Source of the DNA: Theobroma cacao
Lineage: Eukaryota; Streptophyta; Magnoliopsida; Malvales; Malvaceae
Reading direction: 5' to 3'
DNA length: 64,000 nucleotides
Assembly: GCF_000208745.1 (NCBI RefSeq)
Contig: NC_030853.1
Span: forward strand, 1,223,948 to 1,287,947
A model generated the notes under the pieces. It ran no database searches and was not told the origin of the DNA. It saw nothing but the letters and a program-made list of their open reading frames with translations. Positions 11,826-25,100 of this stretch are shown here, in pieces. A program made the position numbers and the translations under genes. Position 1 is the stretch's first letter; each line of letters starts with the position of its first letter.

Positions 11826-13962
11826 TGAAGCTCGTGTTAGTTACACGATAAGATATGGTAATGTGTTCTTCTTCAACCTCTATTTGGGGTAAGGCTGGTT
11901 GTGTGGTGTCAGCTTCGCAAAGTTGTACATTTCGTGGGGAACTGTACAGTTAATTGTTCACAATGCATCAACTAATCTTTTCTTCATTTGGATTTAAATT
12001 ATGATTGCTATTAGACCTTTCTGGGTATCTCTAGTTATGCGTTCATCACCATATCTCATTTAATTATCAAGAATTCTTGTTCACACACATTGGAGTTGGA
12101 CATTTGTAACTGATTTAGATCCTTACCAACTTTCCATTTCAAGTGAATTTCAGTCGAAGACTGAAAAATCCCAAATCAGTAGGCATTTTGCAAAATACCC
12201 AAATACATTTTAACATTTGGTTTATTAATTTGTATATAATCTCTGTATTTTTCAAATTTCTCTTTTTTCAAATTAAAAAAAAACCGGAAAATTCAAAGCA
12301 TAAATCAAATTAAAGAAGGCAAAGAGAACTAAGGTATCCGGAATTGATTATTATATTTATATATTCAGTATATAGAAATATTTTTATTATCATTTTAATA
12401 TTTTTTCTGCAAAATATAGAAATAATTGATCTATAATTTATCATGAGAAGAATAACAAGACAAAGTATCACGAAAAGAATAATTACGTGATGGATAACAT
12501 ATTTTTAATATTATATTAAATTTTTAAGTCCAACGTTCAACTTTAAAAATTAAAAAAAAAAAAAGAAAAGAAAACAGGGAAGGAAAGACAGCAAGAGGAA
12601 GAACCGAGGGAGAAAATGGAAATATTTTTCCTTCCTTTTTATTCTCTTTTTTCTAATTTTCCTGATTACTCCTAATATCTCTATCTTCCTATTTTTCCTC
12701 TCTTTCTCTCTCTCTCTCTCTTCTCGCATGATTTTTCGAGTGTAAAATTTTGTAAACAATTGTATAAAAAAAATTAAAGTTAGAGATATTTTTGTAAATT
12801 ATTTAAAGAAATTAAAATGAAATTATTCATTTATAAAAAAGTTATTATTTAATTTACAAAAATAAAATTATTTATAATAATTTAAACACAATAACGTCCG
12901 ATTCATTTTTAATATTGTCATCGTTTATTTATAATTTAAAAAAAGAGAAAATAAATGAATGACAAACATAGTATTCATTACAAAATATATCAAAAATTGA
13001 ACAAAAGAAAACATAAAAATTAGTTAACAAAAAAAAAATTAAGAAAAAGCAACTAATTTGCTTTGGTACTTATTTCCAAGAACCTAAAGTCCATCACCAA
13101 TGGCAAATAATGGAATGAGAAGTCAAAAGCCAGGAGAAGAAAGTACAGTCTATTTGCAGAGAAGTGTTAGTATGGATGAATGCTGGAAGTCCTTTTGGGA
13201 TGTAGAAATATCTTATCTTTGCAGTGGTTCGGCATTGCATTGATGATAAACATTTAGTGAAGAGTCTGCAAAAATTAAAAGGCCATGACATAGAATTTCA
13301 GCTGAACAGAACACAGAAAGTAATATACGAGTATTCATCCAATGACAAACACCCAAACTGTCAAAAAAATGTTCTGAAAAAGCTTTAAAAAGGGCACAAA
13401 AATGGGTTTAAGCTTCTATCTCTTTCTCTTCATTTCTTTCTCTCTACACTCCTCCATGTCAGTATACATGCCTTTCGGGAAGCTTCGAAAATGGAGTTAG
13501 CAGAACACAGAGAGAAGAAAAGAAAGAGGGAGCAGAAACCCCTAAGGCGCCTCCCATTTGCATCCAAAACCCGAAAAAGCCCTTCATATATAAGTGCAAT
13601 AACCGAAAACCCGAAATTGCCCTTGACAAATTCCACAAAGACAAACACACACGTGTCGAATCGGGGGGTTGTATGTTTAGATGAACAGTCAAAGCGGGAG
13701 GGGGCGGAACTGAGTAAGGATAAGAACAAATGCTGGGTGCTGACTGCTGAGTTGTGTTTTACTCAATGTCCAGAAAAGATTCAACTGCAAGCGGGGTCCT
13801 GAAACGGTACCTGTTGGACTGCACGTATGTCTCCTATCAAGTACCGTCGACTACTACATAAAACCTGATCCCAAAGAAATAGGAGAAGTAGCGAGGAATT
13901 AGAGTTTGAAAGCTACAGAAATTCTAACGACAAAAAGCTGTATTGTTTTGCATGCGGCAAGA
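11826..13962. other. Intergenic region between golgin and glucuronokinase genes
   Basis: The first 150-200 bases are the presumed 3' UTR of the golgin gene. About 12170-13080 is AT-rich with a purine-rich block (12550-12620) and a CT microsatellite (about 12700-12722), and shows no coding content. From about 13380 the composition becomes more balanced and CT-rich, as in a plant promoter and leader. A 103-codon frame starting at 13491 is lysine/arginine-rich but resembles no family I know, so it is treated as non-coding leader or promoter DNA. Confidence 0.6.
13650..13655. promoter_or_regulatory. G-box (CACGTG) upstream of glucuronokinase gene
   Basis: The core sits in ACACACGTGTC, about 310 bp before the glucuronokinase start codon. 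ACGTGTC is also the consensus of the abscisic-acid response element. Activity is inferred from sequence and position only. Confidence 0.3.
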
Positions 13963-16800
13963 ATGGATCAGATGAACTCAGCTGAAGCAGGTGTGATTGA
14001 ACACAAAGCTTATGCTCGGGTTGGGTTACTTGGGAACCCAAGTGATGTTTACTTCGGAAAAACCATCTCTTTTAGCCTTGGAAACTTCTGGGCTTCTGTT
14101 AAATTGGAGCCTTCTCATAATCTTGTAATCAAGCCTCACCCCACTCATGATCTTGTCGAGTTCAACTCCCTCGATCACCTGGTAGATTCTCTCTATCTTT
14201 GAATCTTTTCAAATGTTTATTTCCTTGTTTGCGTGTTTATGTTGGTGGGATCTGATGACTTCTCTCTCTCTCTCTCTCTTTTCTTTGGGTAGATTGAATC
14301 TGAATATTTTGATTATATCAACATTTTCACTGGAATTTTGTGGATACCCAGATTGAGATGTGCTGGTTTTATATCGAATCTGTGTTGACAGGATTGTTTG
14401 TTGAGTTTTGGTTGGGCTTATTCTTTATTTAAAATAATTAACGACAACGAAAATGATTAATGAGGATAATTAAGCATTCTATAATGGAAATAAATTTGAG
14501 ATTGATTGTTTATTGGGTAGACGTAAAGGTTCATATTTTGTTGAATGAAAGGTTAATTTGTTATTGAATTGTTGGTTGGTAATGGTCCAGAATTGTTTGC
14601 ATGTGGCACTGATTTATGGGTTATATATGGAAACCTTCTTGGTTACTAAGTATTTGATGAAGAGTTTGGGTTTGAGTATTTGCAGTTTGATCTTTTTGAT
14701 GCTAATATTCATTTCGAGATATATATGCTTCTCTATCCAGTGTTATCTTTTGATCTGACATTGATGCAATCCAAGCCACATGTAGTAGTTGCCTTTGCAT
14801 TACCTTTTTAGCTGCTTTGGTAATGAGCATATTAATTGCAATAATGAAATAAAGTCCAATTTTCCCATGAATCATGTCTGGTTCCACGTGCATTCATAGG
14901 TGTAGGATATCCACATTGCACATTTGGCATGAATGGGGTTTGATAGCACGTTGTTTTACTTGCAGGTAAGTAGATTGCAGAGTGAAGGTTATTATGGAGG
15001 TGTACGACTGCTTATGGCAATTTGTAAAGTCTTCTATAAGCATTGTAAGGAGAACGAGATCAATCTTCAACAGGGAAACTTCACCCTATCGTATGATACT
15101 AATATCCCTCGCCAGGTAGAGCTCCAAATAGCAAATACAAGAAATTGTATATCCTTTAGTTCAAACTCATCATGCCATTTTAGTTGTGGAATGTATCATT
15201 GTTTGATGTCAACCATTTTCATTCATTTTTCTCATGATCAAGGTCTTATTGTTTCTGGTTTGTAATTTTGATTGTTCAATTTACCTAGCTGTGGTTACAT
15301 TTCATGGACATTATACACAAGCTTCTTTTTTTTTTAATTCTCTGTGCATGTAATGTTCTTGTGTTATTCTTACAACATTATATATGGCTTATACCTTTAA
15401 TTTCTCAGACAGGACTTTCAGGATCCAGTGCTATTGTATGTGCTGCCCTAAGCTGCCTTCTTGATTTTTACAAGGTCAGGCACTTGATTAAAGTAGAAGT
15501 CAGACCCAATCTTATCCTTAATGCAGAGAAAGAACTTGGAATTGTTGCTGGCCTTCAAGATAGAGTGGCACAGGTCTATGGAGGCCTTGTCCACATGGTA
15601 TGTTATCTTTATACAAACTTGGTCAACAAATTTATTTATACATTGTAATTTATTTATGCATAAGAATTCTTCTGTAGGATTTTAGCAAGGAAAACATGGA
15701 TAAGTTGGGACATGGCATCTACACACCCATGGATATTAGTCTTCTACCACCGCTCCATCTCATTTATGCTGAGAATCCAAGTGATTCTGGGAAGGTCAGC
15801 AGATGGCTATCTTTTATATTATCTAGTTCTGCCATTTAGAAGTTTGACTTTTAATTCAGGCATAAGATGCTTCTTTAACTTTTCTTAGAATCTGTAGTGT
15901 ATTTGTTCATGAGCATAGATTGTTTCAAATGCAGGTACATAGCACTGTGCGACAGAGGTGGCTTAATGGTGATGAGTTTATTATATCATCAATGGCTGAA
16001 GTTGCAAATATAGCAGCAGAAGGGCAAAATGTAATACTTGAGAAGAATTATCAAAAGCTTGCAGAACTCATGAATTGTAATTTTGACCTCCGAAGGTAGG
16101 ATGTTTTTGCATGTCACGAGCACTACTAATTATGATATTCTGACCTAGGATTGTCCATTTAAGTTCTTATTTGTATATATATGTATATGTTCAACTCGAT
16201 AAATAAAGTAAAGAAGTTAGCTCTGTGTGTTTCTATCTTTATTACCGCTAGTTGATCTTATAATTTATCTGCAATTAAAGCAATTGGCTTAATTAGTTTT
16301 TGTTGCTGAAAATTGAAGTTGAGCTTCCTATCCAAGTTGTACTACTGGTACTCCAGTGGAGGAAACAAAGGGAGCTGTATTATCTTGTGGTTAAGAAAAG
16401 CAGAAAAACTGCTGCAAGCATTAGCTTAAGGCTTTTAGCAGATTTTATTCATTTCTGATGTTATAGTTCTTTTTCAGACAAATAAAGATGAAGATGAGCT
16501 TTGTATATATTCTGCTGAATGCTAGTATGATGTGAACGAATCTTATGCAGGAGCATGTTTGGAGATGAGTGCCTAGGCGATTTGAACATTGAAATGGTGG
16601 AGGTGGCTCGGAGAGTTGGTGCTGCTTCGAAATTTACAGGCAGTGGAGGAGCTGTGGTTGCATTCTGCCCTGATGGGCCTTCACAAGTGAAACTTCTTGA
16701 AGATGCATGTCAGAAAGCTGGATTTATTATCCAACCAATACAACTTGTTCCTTCATGTCTAAATGAAGTTGATCTCCAGACCCTGTCAGAGTCAAACTAG
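13963..16800 (+). CDS. GLCAK: Glucuronokinase (GHMP kinase family)
   Basis: Six coding exons (13963-14181, 14966-15115, 15409-15597, 15678-15794, 15935-16095, 16551-16800) encode 361 residues, the usual size for plant glucuronokinase. The enzyme phosphorylates D-glucuronic acid to glucuronic acid 1-phosphate with ATP, feeding UDP-glucuronate for cell-wall sugars through the inositol oxygenation route. The GHMP-kinase phosphate-binding motif LSGSSAIV lies near residues 126-133, and the C-terminal glycine motif GSGGA at about 309-313. The start was set at the first ATG ([10 protein letters not shown]); the reading frame is open farther upstream only through a TTG codon. The N-terminal segment [16 protein letters not shown] also matches family members. 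All introns are GT-AG and no defect is visible. Arabidopsis has two paralogues, and I cannot say which is the orthologue from this sequence alone. Confidence 0.94.
14256..14282. repeat. CT microsatellite in glucuronokinase intron 1
   Basis: A run of alternating CT dinucleotides interrupts intron 1 shortly after its donor site. It is a simple repeat, and no role beyond length polymorphism is indicated. Confidence 0.7.
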
Positions 16801-17528
16801 GAGAATTTTATACCCCTTCTGGGGTTTTTTTTTATCATTATTATATATATATATATAACTATTCAGCATTTGGGCCTCTGAGGCTGCGGATATCAGAAAT
16901 GAAATAAAGAGCATTTAGGTATTGTTTGGGATTTATTGAGCTATTATTGAACTAACAATCAGTGGCTGTTCAAAGATGAAATAAAACTATGGTGAATGAT
17001 GGGTTTCATGGGTGGTTCTACCTTCTTATTGCAAATTGCAAGAAATTTGTTATGGCTACTTTTAATCTTTGCAACAATTGAACACTTGATAATTTCTTAT
17101 ATAGAAAAAAAAGGGAAATTTGATGACATGTTCTTATTACTATGATTTGATTCATTGTCTAACTTGATAAAACTCTAATTAAACAATTTCCAATGCAAAA
17201 AATATGATGAAACACAAGTTTTTTGTAAACAAATTCATTGTTATTGTAATTACTTTGTTATGGTGCTTTTAAAAATAAAGAACTATGGGGGTTTCTTTTC
17301 TTCTTAAACCAGTGGGCCTTGCCCAAAACCTAACCTCCAAATAAAATCCTATGGAAATTGTTGATGGTCAATACCGGTGTTTGACAGGAGCTCTGCCAAA
17401 ATCTACCAAAGGCTCTCTGCTAAAAGCCTAAAAGCCTGCCAAAACCCTGAACCCAAGAGACAAAAGAAATCTGTAGAGCTTCAAACTTCGAAACTTCACC
17501 ATTGGCAAAATCCCTTTCTGTAACCTCA
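16801..17528. other. Glucuronokinase 3' UTR and TruB-gene promoter
   Basis: A T run and (TA)n tract (about 16828-16857) follow the stop codon. The sequence is AT-rich with AATAAA-like words near 16901-16907, a possible polyadenylation signal. From about 17290 the DNA is less AT-rich and leads into the TruB-family gene on the same strand. No gene is seen between them. Confidence 0.55.
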
Positions 17529-18547
17529 ATGTCGCTTCTTTTCCTACGGCCAAAACTCGTCTCTTTTTTCACAGCAACTCAGTCCCTTCGCCTGTTGTCA
17601 TCAAAATCCAATAATCTCAACAAAAAATTGATCTTTTCAAAGCCACTTTCTTCTATTTTCTTCTCCACAACATCTACTCCTTACCCGCTCCAATATGATA
17701 TGATCATCAATGCCCCAACTCAGTCCCAACCCACTCCAACTCGCCGCCGACTCAGTCGACCAGACTCACCCAACTCAGCTGAGGAAGAGAACCCAGAAAA
17801 AGAATTGGGTTTTGATTCATGGGTAGAAAAGAAACTGACTTTGGATGATGAAATGGACAAGTCTAAGCGGAAATATTATAGAAAGAGAAGGAAAAGAATG
17901 TATGGGTCTGATTCTGAAGATGATGAAAAGGGGAAAAATGAAGATGGGTTTGTTGAATTGAAGCCTAAAGTTGTAGAATTCGATAGGTTACATGAGAGGG
18001 AAGAAGAGCTTTATTTTTATGATACATTTGCATATCCTTGGGAAAAAGATAAGCATTATAAAATGGTTTATCAATTGGAGAAGAAGTATTTTCCTGACCA
18101 GTGTTTTGATAAGGCTTTTCTCGAACCTGGAAAGTCAAATGAGAAAAACAAAGATCAGGGAAAAAGTAAAAAACCTGGTGATGATAAGGAGGTGGAGGAT
18201 AAAGGATTGGTGTTTTTTGAGGAAGAGGGAAATTCTGGTAAGGATGTGAAAAAGGAGGTTACTGAGAAGAAGGTGGAGGAGTTTTTTAAGTGTTTGAAGA
18301 AAGTTCCCTATAACGATACTGAGGTTAGTGCTGGGGAGCCTTACCTTGTTAGTAGGAATACTGAGCTTCCCCCGAGATGGGATGGTCAGTACGGAACGGT
18401 AGTTTTGGTGAATAAGCCTAAAGGTGAGACAAGGGTTATACATATTGCTTGTTTAAATTATACTGGATTTAGTATTTTGAATGCTATGTCTTGATCAGTA
18501 TGATGTTTAGATGTATTTAAATCAGTAGTTTATCTATCACAGAGTGG

Positions 18548-18583
<36 letters not shown>

Positions 18584-21186
18584 TGTGAAAGGATTGCAGT
18601 TCTTTAAACCTTTTTGTGCATTTAGTGATATCTTAGCTTTTTTCCTTTTCTTTCTCTTTTTTTTTTTTTTTTTTGGGGGGGGGGGTGTGTGTGGTGGGGG
18701 GTGGGGGAGATGTTGATAATTGATATGTGAGCTTTTATTGTTCCTGAAGTATGAATACTTCCTTATTTGGTAGTATGTAGCTTACAATCAGATGCTAGTC
18801 AAGAGAAGCTTAGGCTAATGAGGAGAAGATGTAAGGTAATCGTGTAGGCCAGACACTGCTTGCTATGTGCTTTAGAAAATAGACTCTTGTACTTCCTGTT
18901 TATAGTTCAGAGGGTATGGAATCAAATTTGATTGGTCACCCAGCCAAATGTTAGCAGGATTATTTATCTAATTCTCTGATTGCTGATATACAAATTTTGA
19001 GAATTCTCAGAAAATAAATGTAGAATGACATTCTGAATTATCATATTGACTTGCGTTAAATGATAACATTGTTGTATTGCAAAACAGGATGGACCTCATT
19101 TACAGTTTGTGGGAAGCTGCGTCGCTTGATCAAAGTGAAAAAGGTGCTCTTTTGTTATTGTATGCCACTGTAGCTTATTTTCAGTTATATTTAACTTTTT
19201 GGACTGTGCTTACAGGTAGGGCATGCTGGAACACTTGATCCTATGGCAACTGGTCTATTGATTGTATGTGTTGGTAAAGCCACTAAGTTCGTAGAGAGGT
19301 AAATTTGATCTGATCTCATGTCTGAATTTTACAGACAAGCTCTTCAGTTTCAATGTCCAAAGCCAGGCTCCACTCCCCTCCTTTAATGCCCTAATGGCTT
19401 AAAACTGAATTTTTGTTATCTCACATGCACCAAATGAATTTATCTGAGGGGTTTGAATTCCAACGCAGATATCAAGGAATGATAAAGGGATATAGTGGAG
19501 TTTTTCGCTTAGGGGAGGCTACTTCAACTTGGGATGCTGATTCACCGGTGTGTTTATTCAGTAGTCAATTATAAATAAGATCTGCTGTTCTTTGGTCAAG
19601 TTATATACCCTCCGCCATACTGTTATGTGCTGTTTACTTAATTTTTCTCCTGCAACAAGACTACAAGAGTTCAGCATGTATTTAGTTCTAGGACATTAGA
19701 CCTGCTATTATTTAATTGTCACTTTGATCTGATGTAGGTTATTCAACGTGAGCCTTGGGAGCATATCAAAGATGAGGACATAAAAAAAACTGCTGCATCC
19801 TTCTTGGGGGAGATATGGCAAGTTCCTCCAATGTTTTCTGCCATCAAGGTGAGGTTGTGTCTATGAGCTGTGGAGATGCTTTAGGGGAAAAGCTGTGTTG
19901 CTCATGCATTTTTGTATATTTTATGCGCAGAAGGCACAAGCAAATATCTATTTCAAAATAATTTGCTGAAACTGATATTTAGAAGTATATTTTGTCTGCA
20001 TAGGGGATTGAGAGGTTTTATAAAACTCTGATACATATATGTGTTTGTGTTTGGAGCACTAAATAAATCAATTTTTATTCACCCTTGTTCCTAATATGTG
20101 CTGTATAGAATGCCATTTTCATCTCACCTTCACATGAACTTGGGAATTTATTGAATAACAAAACAATGTCAATGTTATGAATAGGTTGGAGGTGAAAAGA
20201 TGTATGACAAAGCAAGAAGAGGAGAAAGTATTGAACTGTCACCCAGACGAATTTCAATTTTTCACTTTGACATTGAGCGTAGCTTAGAAGACAGGTACTT
20301 TGTATTTATCCTTTTTTTTCTCCTCAAAACAAAACTGGTTCAGTCCTCTTACTAGGAAGTATCATTGGAGCTGATTTTAAATTTTTGATGTCTTTGTAGA
20401 CAAAACTTGATTTTCCGGGTCACATGTTCAAAAGGAACATATATCCGATCATTATGTGCAGATCTTGGGAAGGCTTTGGGCAGGTAATCATTTTTAATAG
20501 TTTGACCCTTTAAAAATTTTCTGCCGTGTTTTAAGTCATGACCTTTGATTTTATTATCTTATGATCAATGGTCTCAGCTTAATCATTCGAACATTTGGGT
20601 TGATATTTCTCTTATTTCCTTCCCCGTTTCAGTTGTGCTCATTTGACTGCTCTGCGAAGAGATTCAATCGGTAAGGTCCCTTCCTCATTTTAGAAGATTA
20701 GTGTTGATTAAATAGATCTGGATTTGTTAGTATGAAGACTTGTCATTTTTATATCATGTAGAATTTTTTTTTTTTGGTATTTACCCAAAGTCGAGGATCT
20801 AAGAACCAGATGATTTTCCTAATATAAAAGAAGATAGTAAGAAAAAGAGAAAAATTACTATAAAAGTTTATCATATCTTTGTCCTTTTGGTTTCAAGAGG
20901 TGCCCTTGCACTGGCTGCTAGACTTAATATGCATTAAAAGGTGGGCAAAAGACAGGTTTGTTTCTTTTCTGTTGCCCAAAGCCAGGCAAAATGAATAAAC
21001 AGAACCCCATTTGTATTCCTTTTTCCAGCATAGAAGAAATCAAACATTCTTTAAGTGCTTTTTTTTTGTTTCAAGAGGCAATAGTTTGCTAAGAGGTCAG
21101 TTTTCCCCCGTATAGGAGAATATTCAGCAGATGACGCATGGGAGTTCAAGGAACTAGAAGAGGCAATCACTAAAGGTTATTTCTAA
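17529..21186 (+). CDS. TruB-family tRNA pseudouridine synthase
   Basis: Nine coding exons (17529-18423, 19088-19143, 19216-19298, 19469-19547, 19738-19848, 20185-20294, 20400-20483, 20633-20670, 21116-21186) encode 508 residues. TruB/Pus4-type enzymes isomerise uridine to pseudouridine, classically U55 in the T-psi-C loop of tRNA. The catalytic motif [12 protein letters not shown] is intact at about residues 319-330, with the catalytic aspartate at about 325. The downstream KGTYIRSL and LRRDSIGE-type motifs are also present. The first exon encodes a family-divergent extension of about 290 residues. Its first 60 residues are rich in serine, arginine and leucine and poor in acids, which suggests a mitochondrial or plastid transit peptide (inference). 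The rest of the extension is highly charged and carries lysine/glutamate runs. The first ATG in frame (MSLLFLRP) was used as start. By recollection it corresponds to Arabidopsis At5g14460. Confidence 0.92.
18551..18711. repeat. Poly-T and T/G-rich low-complexity tracts in intron 1
   Basis: Within intron 1 of the TruB-family gene there are a T run of about 32 bases (18551-18582), a second T-rich run (about 18656-18674) and an immediately following G-rich tract with GTGTG and GGGGG words to about 18711. Such tracts commonly vary in length and are prone to assembly error. No coding sequence is affected. Confidence 0.85.
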
Positions 21187-22161
21187 CTTGTAGTTGCACC
21201 CTTCTGCATGTCAAAAAGCTTCAGAGACATAACACTGATGATCAATCAGGACTGAAAGCAGCAATCTCCGGCATTGGACTTATTGAACTTTTCCTCCACC
21301 TTATTCATTTGTAACAATAAAAATTGTAATAGCATTCAGTTACAGATGTAGTTATATCGTATTATGTTCATTTTTTGGCAAGTTCTACAAGATAATGTTC
21401 AAGTTTGTAAAGATTTTTCATTTCCCGAGGTGATTGTCTCACATGAACGCTTAGCAATCTAAGGGCAACTGCAAATTTGAAATCCTGTAGAACTTTGTAT
21501 TATATCAGAACTCATCAATGAGTACTTGTGGCAGCCTGTTATTAGAACCTTTATGATCTTATAGCAAGTCATATTGTAACTGCTTGATAGAATTAAAATT
21601 GGTTCCATTTTCTCTATCAGATAGGCTGCATCTGCATTCAGCATTTTAAACTGTAAAACTGTTCATTCCGAACTCTACTTTGTACAAATGCTTCAATGAT
21701 AAAAGGAAAGATCAGGCAGTCCAAAATAACTAATTTCCATTAACAGGCATGAAATTAACCTTAACCAAGTTTTTCTTTTTTATTTTTTGAAAGAAAAAAT
21801 TGAAACAGTATCAGTAGTTCTTACACCTCTTCCCTGTTCTGGAAATGAGAAAGAGCATTGGTTTGTTGGTTAAGAGTGTAGTTACATTTGAAGCTCTCCT
21901 TTCTGCACAAATAGGGCCAAGATTGAAAAGAACGAATCATTTTGGTAATATCTTGGCAAGTAAATTTGGCCATAAAGAGGAAAATACTCTGAACAAAAAT
22001 TGCCCAAAAATATAATATTAACATTGATAGAACTGTATGAACACAAAAGTGACTTATACAAAGAACATTGCATACGCTGATAGGACCCAAGTCACCTTTT
22101 TTATCAAAAAAAGAAGTTGCGTCACATCTAGAAGCCTACTTGTACAACTCTAATGCAAGTA
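21187..22161. other. Convergent 3' region between TruB and DUF707 genes
   Basis: The two flanking genes converge here. The sequence carries the 3' UTR of the TruB gene and, on the other strand, that of the DUF707 gene. Frames of 60-90 codons on the minus strand (21459-21644, 21821-22090) have no recognisable protein content. Nothing else is seen. Confidence 0.6.
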
Positions 22162-25100
22162 TTAAGACTCTATCCACTTATGAGCTATTAAATTGGAAGT
22201 ATTCATTCCCATTGCTTTAAAATATGCTGTCTCTGCATCAGCCATCCGATCTTGGAACATAGCCCATTCTTTCCTACATCTTTCCCTCACCTGGCACACA
22301 AAATTTGCAACTTTAAACACTTTCATCAAAAGAAACAATGCAGATTCACAAAAAATGCAAGTAAGCATAGGTCTACCGTCTGCAGCCAATCTACCAAGAG
22401 AGAGGGAGACAAAAACAAATGCATGCATACATGTGCACATGTGCAGGTGGAGAGAGAGAGAGAGGAATATTTAGTGCATACCCCTTCCCATGGTGCCCTT
22501 CCACCCTCTGCATGCCCCTGTGAAAAGAAGAAAACAGCAATAAAGTATACTGTGCATATGGAAATGTAAAATAAATGCTTAATGGGATTCATGTACCTGG
22601 TTCCCAAGTGAAGGAACACCTTGATGCACAATCCACTGAGCATCTACAACCCCTATTTTCTCATGAGGAGGCTGCTTGTGGACCAAAGTTGCAAAATCAA
22701 CAAAAGATCTTGAGTATATACAAGGAGGAGCCTGTTAACTAATGCAAAAGGAATAAGACAGTCACTAACCTCAACACATCTCCTAAGAGCGAAATCCAGA
22801 CCCCATCCATGAACCAAGTCATTCTGCATTTCAAAGAAGAATTTATATCCTACACAGGGAAAAGGTGAGAAATGCCAACGTCCAGAAAAAATAAAATCAC
22901 TGCTGCATACCTGAATCATATGCCAAGCACATCGCCATGCATCGCGAGAGAACACAGTAGCCATGATCTCAACAAATCTGAGCATTAAGTATGCAAGAAT
23001 AATTAGCAAAAAATTCAAAAAGTCCTCGTAAGATGATCAAAGAAAGATGCAATATGTTCACTCAATTTAACAATGAGGATTAATTATGCTTCATACGCTG
23101 CACATGGAGGCAAATGTGGATCAGTACACCAGCCAGGTCTCTCCTCGGTAACCCTGCAGGAGGAAAAAGGAATACCAAAGGTCAAGCTATTAAAGACAAC
23201 ATTCCAACCTATGTGGAATTACCAATTAGGTATACCCATATAACACTCTTACTTGTGAACTTCAGTGTCATCTCTTTTCCTTGTCATTGCCCATGTCAGC
23301 CCACTATTTGGCTCTAAACCTGGCTGGGATATTTCTAAACCATGTTTTCTGACAAGTTTTATGTATCTGAGAACAAAAGGAGTTTATTTTAGCTTACTCA
23401 AAAATGTATTTTCATTCAAAGGAAGACAGAGAACTTATGGACTTACTCCTCCGCATCAAAGTGCTCCACCCCAAGATCCTCATCCCACATAAAAATGTAG
23501 TCATAGGGTGCAACAATGTCAGGGTGCAAAAAGCGCTTTGCGTACCACCTTGATGAAATTGAGTTTATGTGAAACATGACTGAGGCTTAGCAAAACCCCA
23601 TAAAACCTACTAGATTAATGTAAAATTTATAGAGGAGCTAGCTGCTAACCATTTAGTCTGCTTTCGAACACTCACGTGAATAGCTCTCTTTGACCACTCA
23701 AATTCGTCCCATGCACTGGCTTGACCATCATAATGAAACAACATAATAGTGAAGTTCTCTGAGAACTGTAAGATAAAGGTGTTAGATAAGAGAGTACACA
23801 CGGTACATACATACATACATACATACACACATACATATATATAAATAGCAAGAGAGTGATGAGAGAGAGAGAGAGAGAAAGAGAGAGGACTGACCTTTTT
23901 TACAGCTGCATCAATATTGTATTTCTGACTAATACCAACGGTAAAAGTTACAAGATACTTTGGTTTGATAGTTAAATCCTGCAAATGTAACCAATCAACC
24001 AGGATTAGATTAAAGAAACATATTTGAATTTGAATCACAATGGAAAAAGGGAGATAATCATCATTGCCCCCTTCGTCTTCATCTGGGTACAAGAGTCAAA
24101 CATGAATATGTTATCCGACACAAATCCAACTTTGACTAAATTCTTCCCTATGTGTACATGGTGACACTTAAAACTCCCCATATATCAGATTAGGATAATT
24201 AAACATAAAAATTAAGAGTTGGAGTCAATTAAAGTGTAGAAGATGCACACCTCACTTGGCTGACCCCATAATCGACGAGGATATAAATCTGATTCAGATT
24301 CAATTATATCAGGGGGAAGTCTTTCAGCACCCCGTGGATTTGTTGGAATCCAGATCTGCCATAATTAAGGATTAACAGTTAGTGATCCTATTAAAACCTG
24401 TAAGTGTTACTGCTCACTGATTTTCCTTGAAAATTGTTATACTAACTATAGACAACTGTCAAATATTAGCCAGAAAAGAAAAGTGTGATAGTATGATCAA
24501 TAAGTGGATTTTGACCTCTACCTCTAATCACAAAATGTAACAAGAACAGTGAGGCACTGTCAAAGTTCAATACATATACAAATTAATATACAAAGCAATC
24601 AGTAAGGGAGATTCACAAAGTTTCTCCAGCTTAAATTAGCAACAGTTTAACAAGTGTGCATCCATATCTACCAGAAGGATGGGTGAAATCTTTAATCTTG
24701 GTTTCTTTGGTTCATAAATGGTTCTAATTAACAATCAGAATTCCTTAATAAGACAAAACCATCAACGCAGAACCAGGAAAGTGAAAGGGTTTGAAAACTT
24801 CTAGTCAAAGCTCCCAAGCTCACATTAGCAACTTTATAACAAATAGGACTGTAAGGTACCTCATGCTTGAGGAGCCCCATACTAAAGAAAAGCAGGTTTC
24901 ATTAGTTGATAGAACTGAAGTTCAGATTTTCAATTTCCCATGATCAACTATGCATAAATCAATACTTTATTTACTAATAAAACTAAAACTACATTCGTAT
25001 AACTCTGACATTATTAATGCAATGCAAATTATGTATATATATGAGCAAATTCTTTGACAACTTCAAACACTTTGATAGAAATCACAATTAAACTTTTCAC

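Noticed and set aside
13491..13802. 103-codon plus-strand frame upstream of the glucuronokinase gene
   Set aside because: Composition is simple (Lys/Arg/Ser/Pro) with no recognisable domain, no matching downstream exon, and it lies in the promoter/leader region.
22193..22643. Overlapping frames on both strands around the DUF707 last exons
   Set aside because: They read across introns and in the wrong phase; the spliced DUF707 model explains the coding signal.
23804..23890. Possible CRISPR-like or regulatory repeat array
   Set aside because: Simple tetranucleotide and dinucleotide microsatellite with no spacers.
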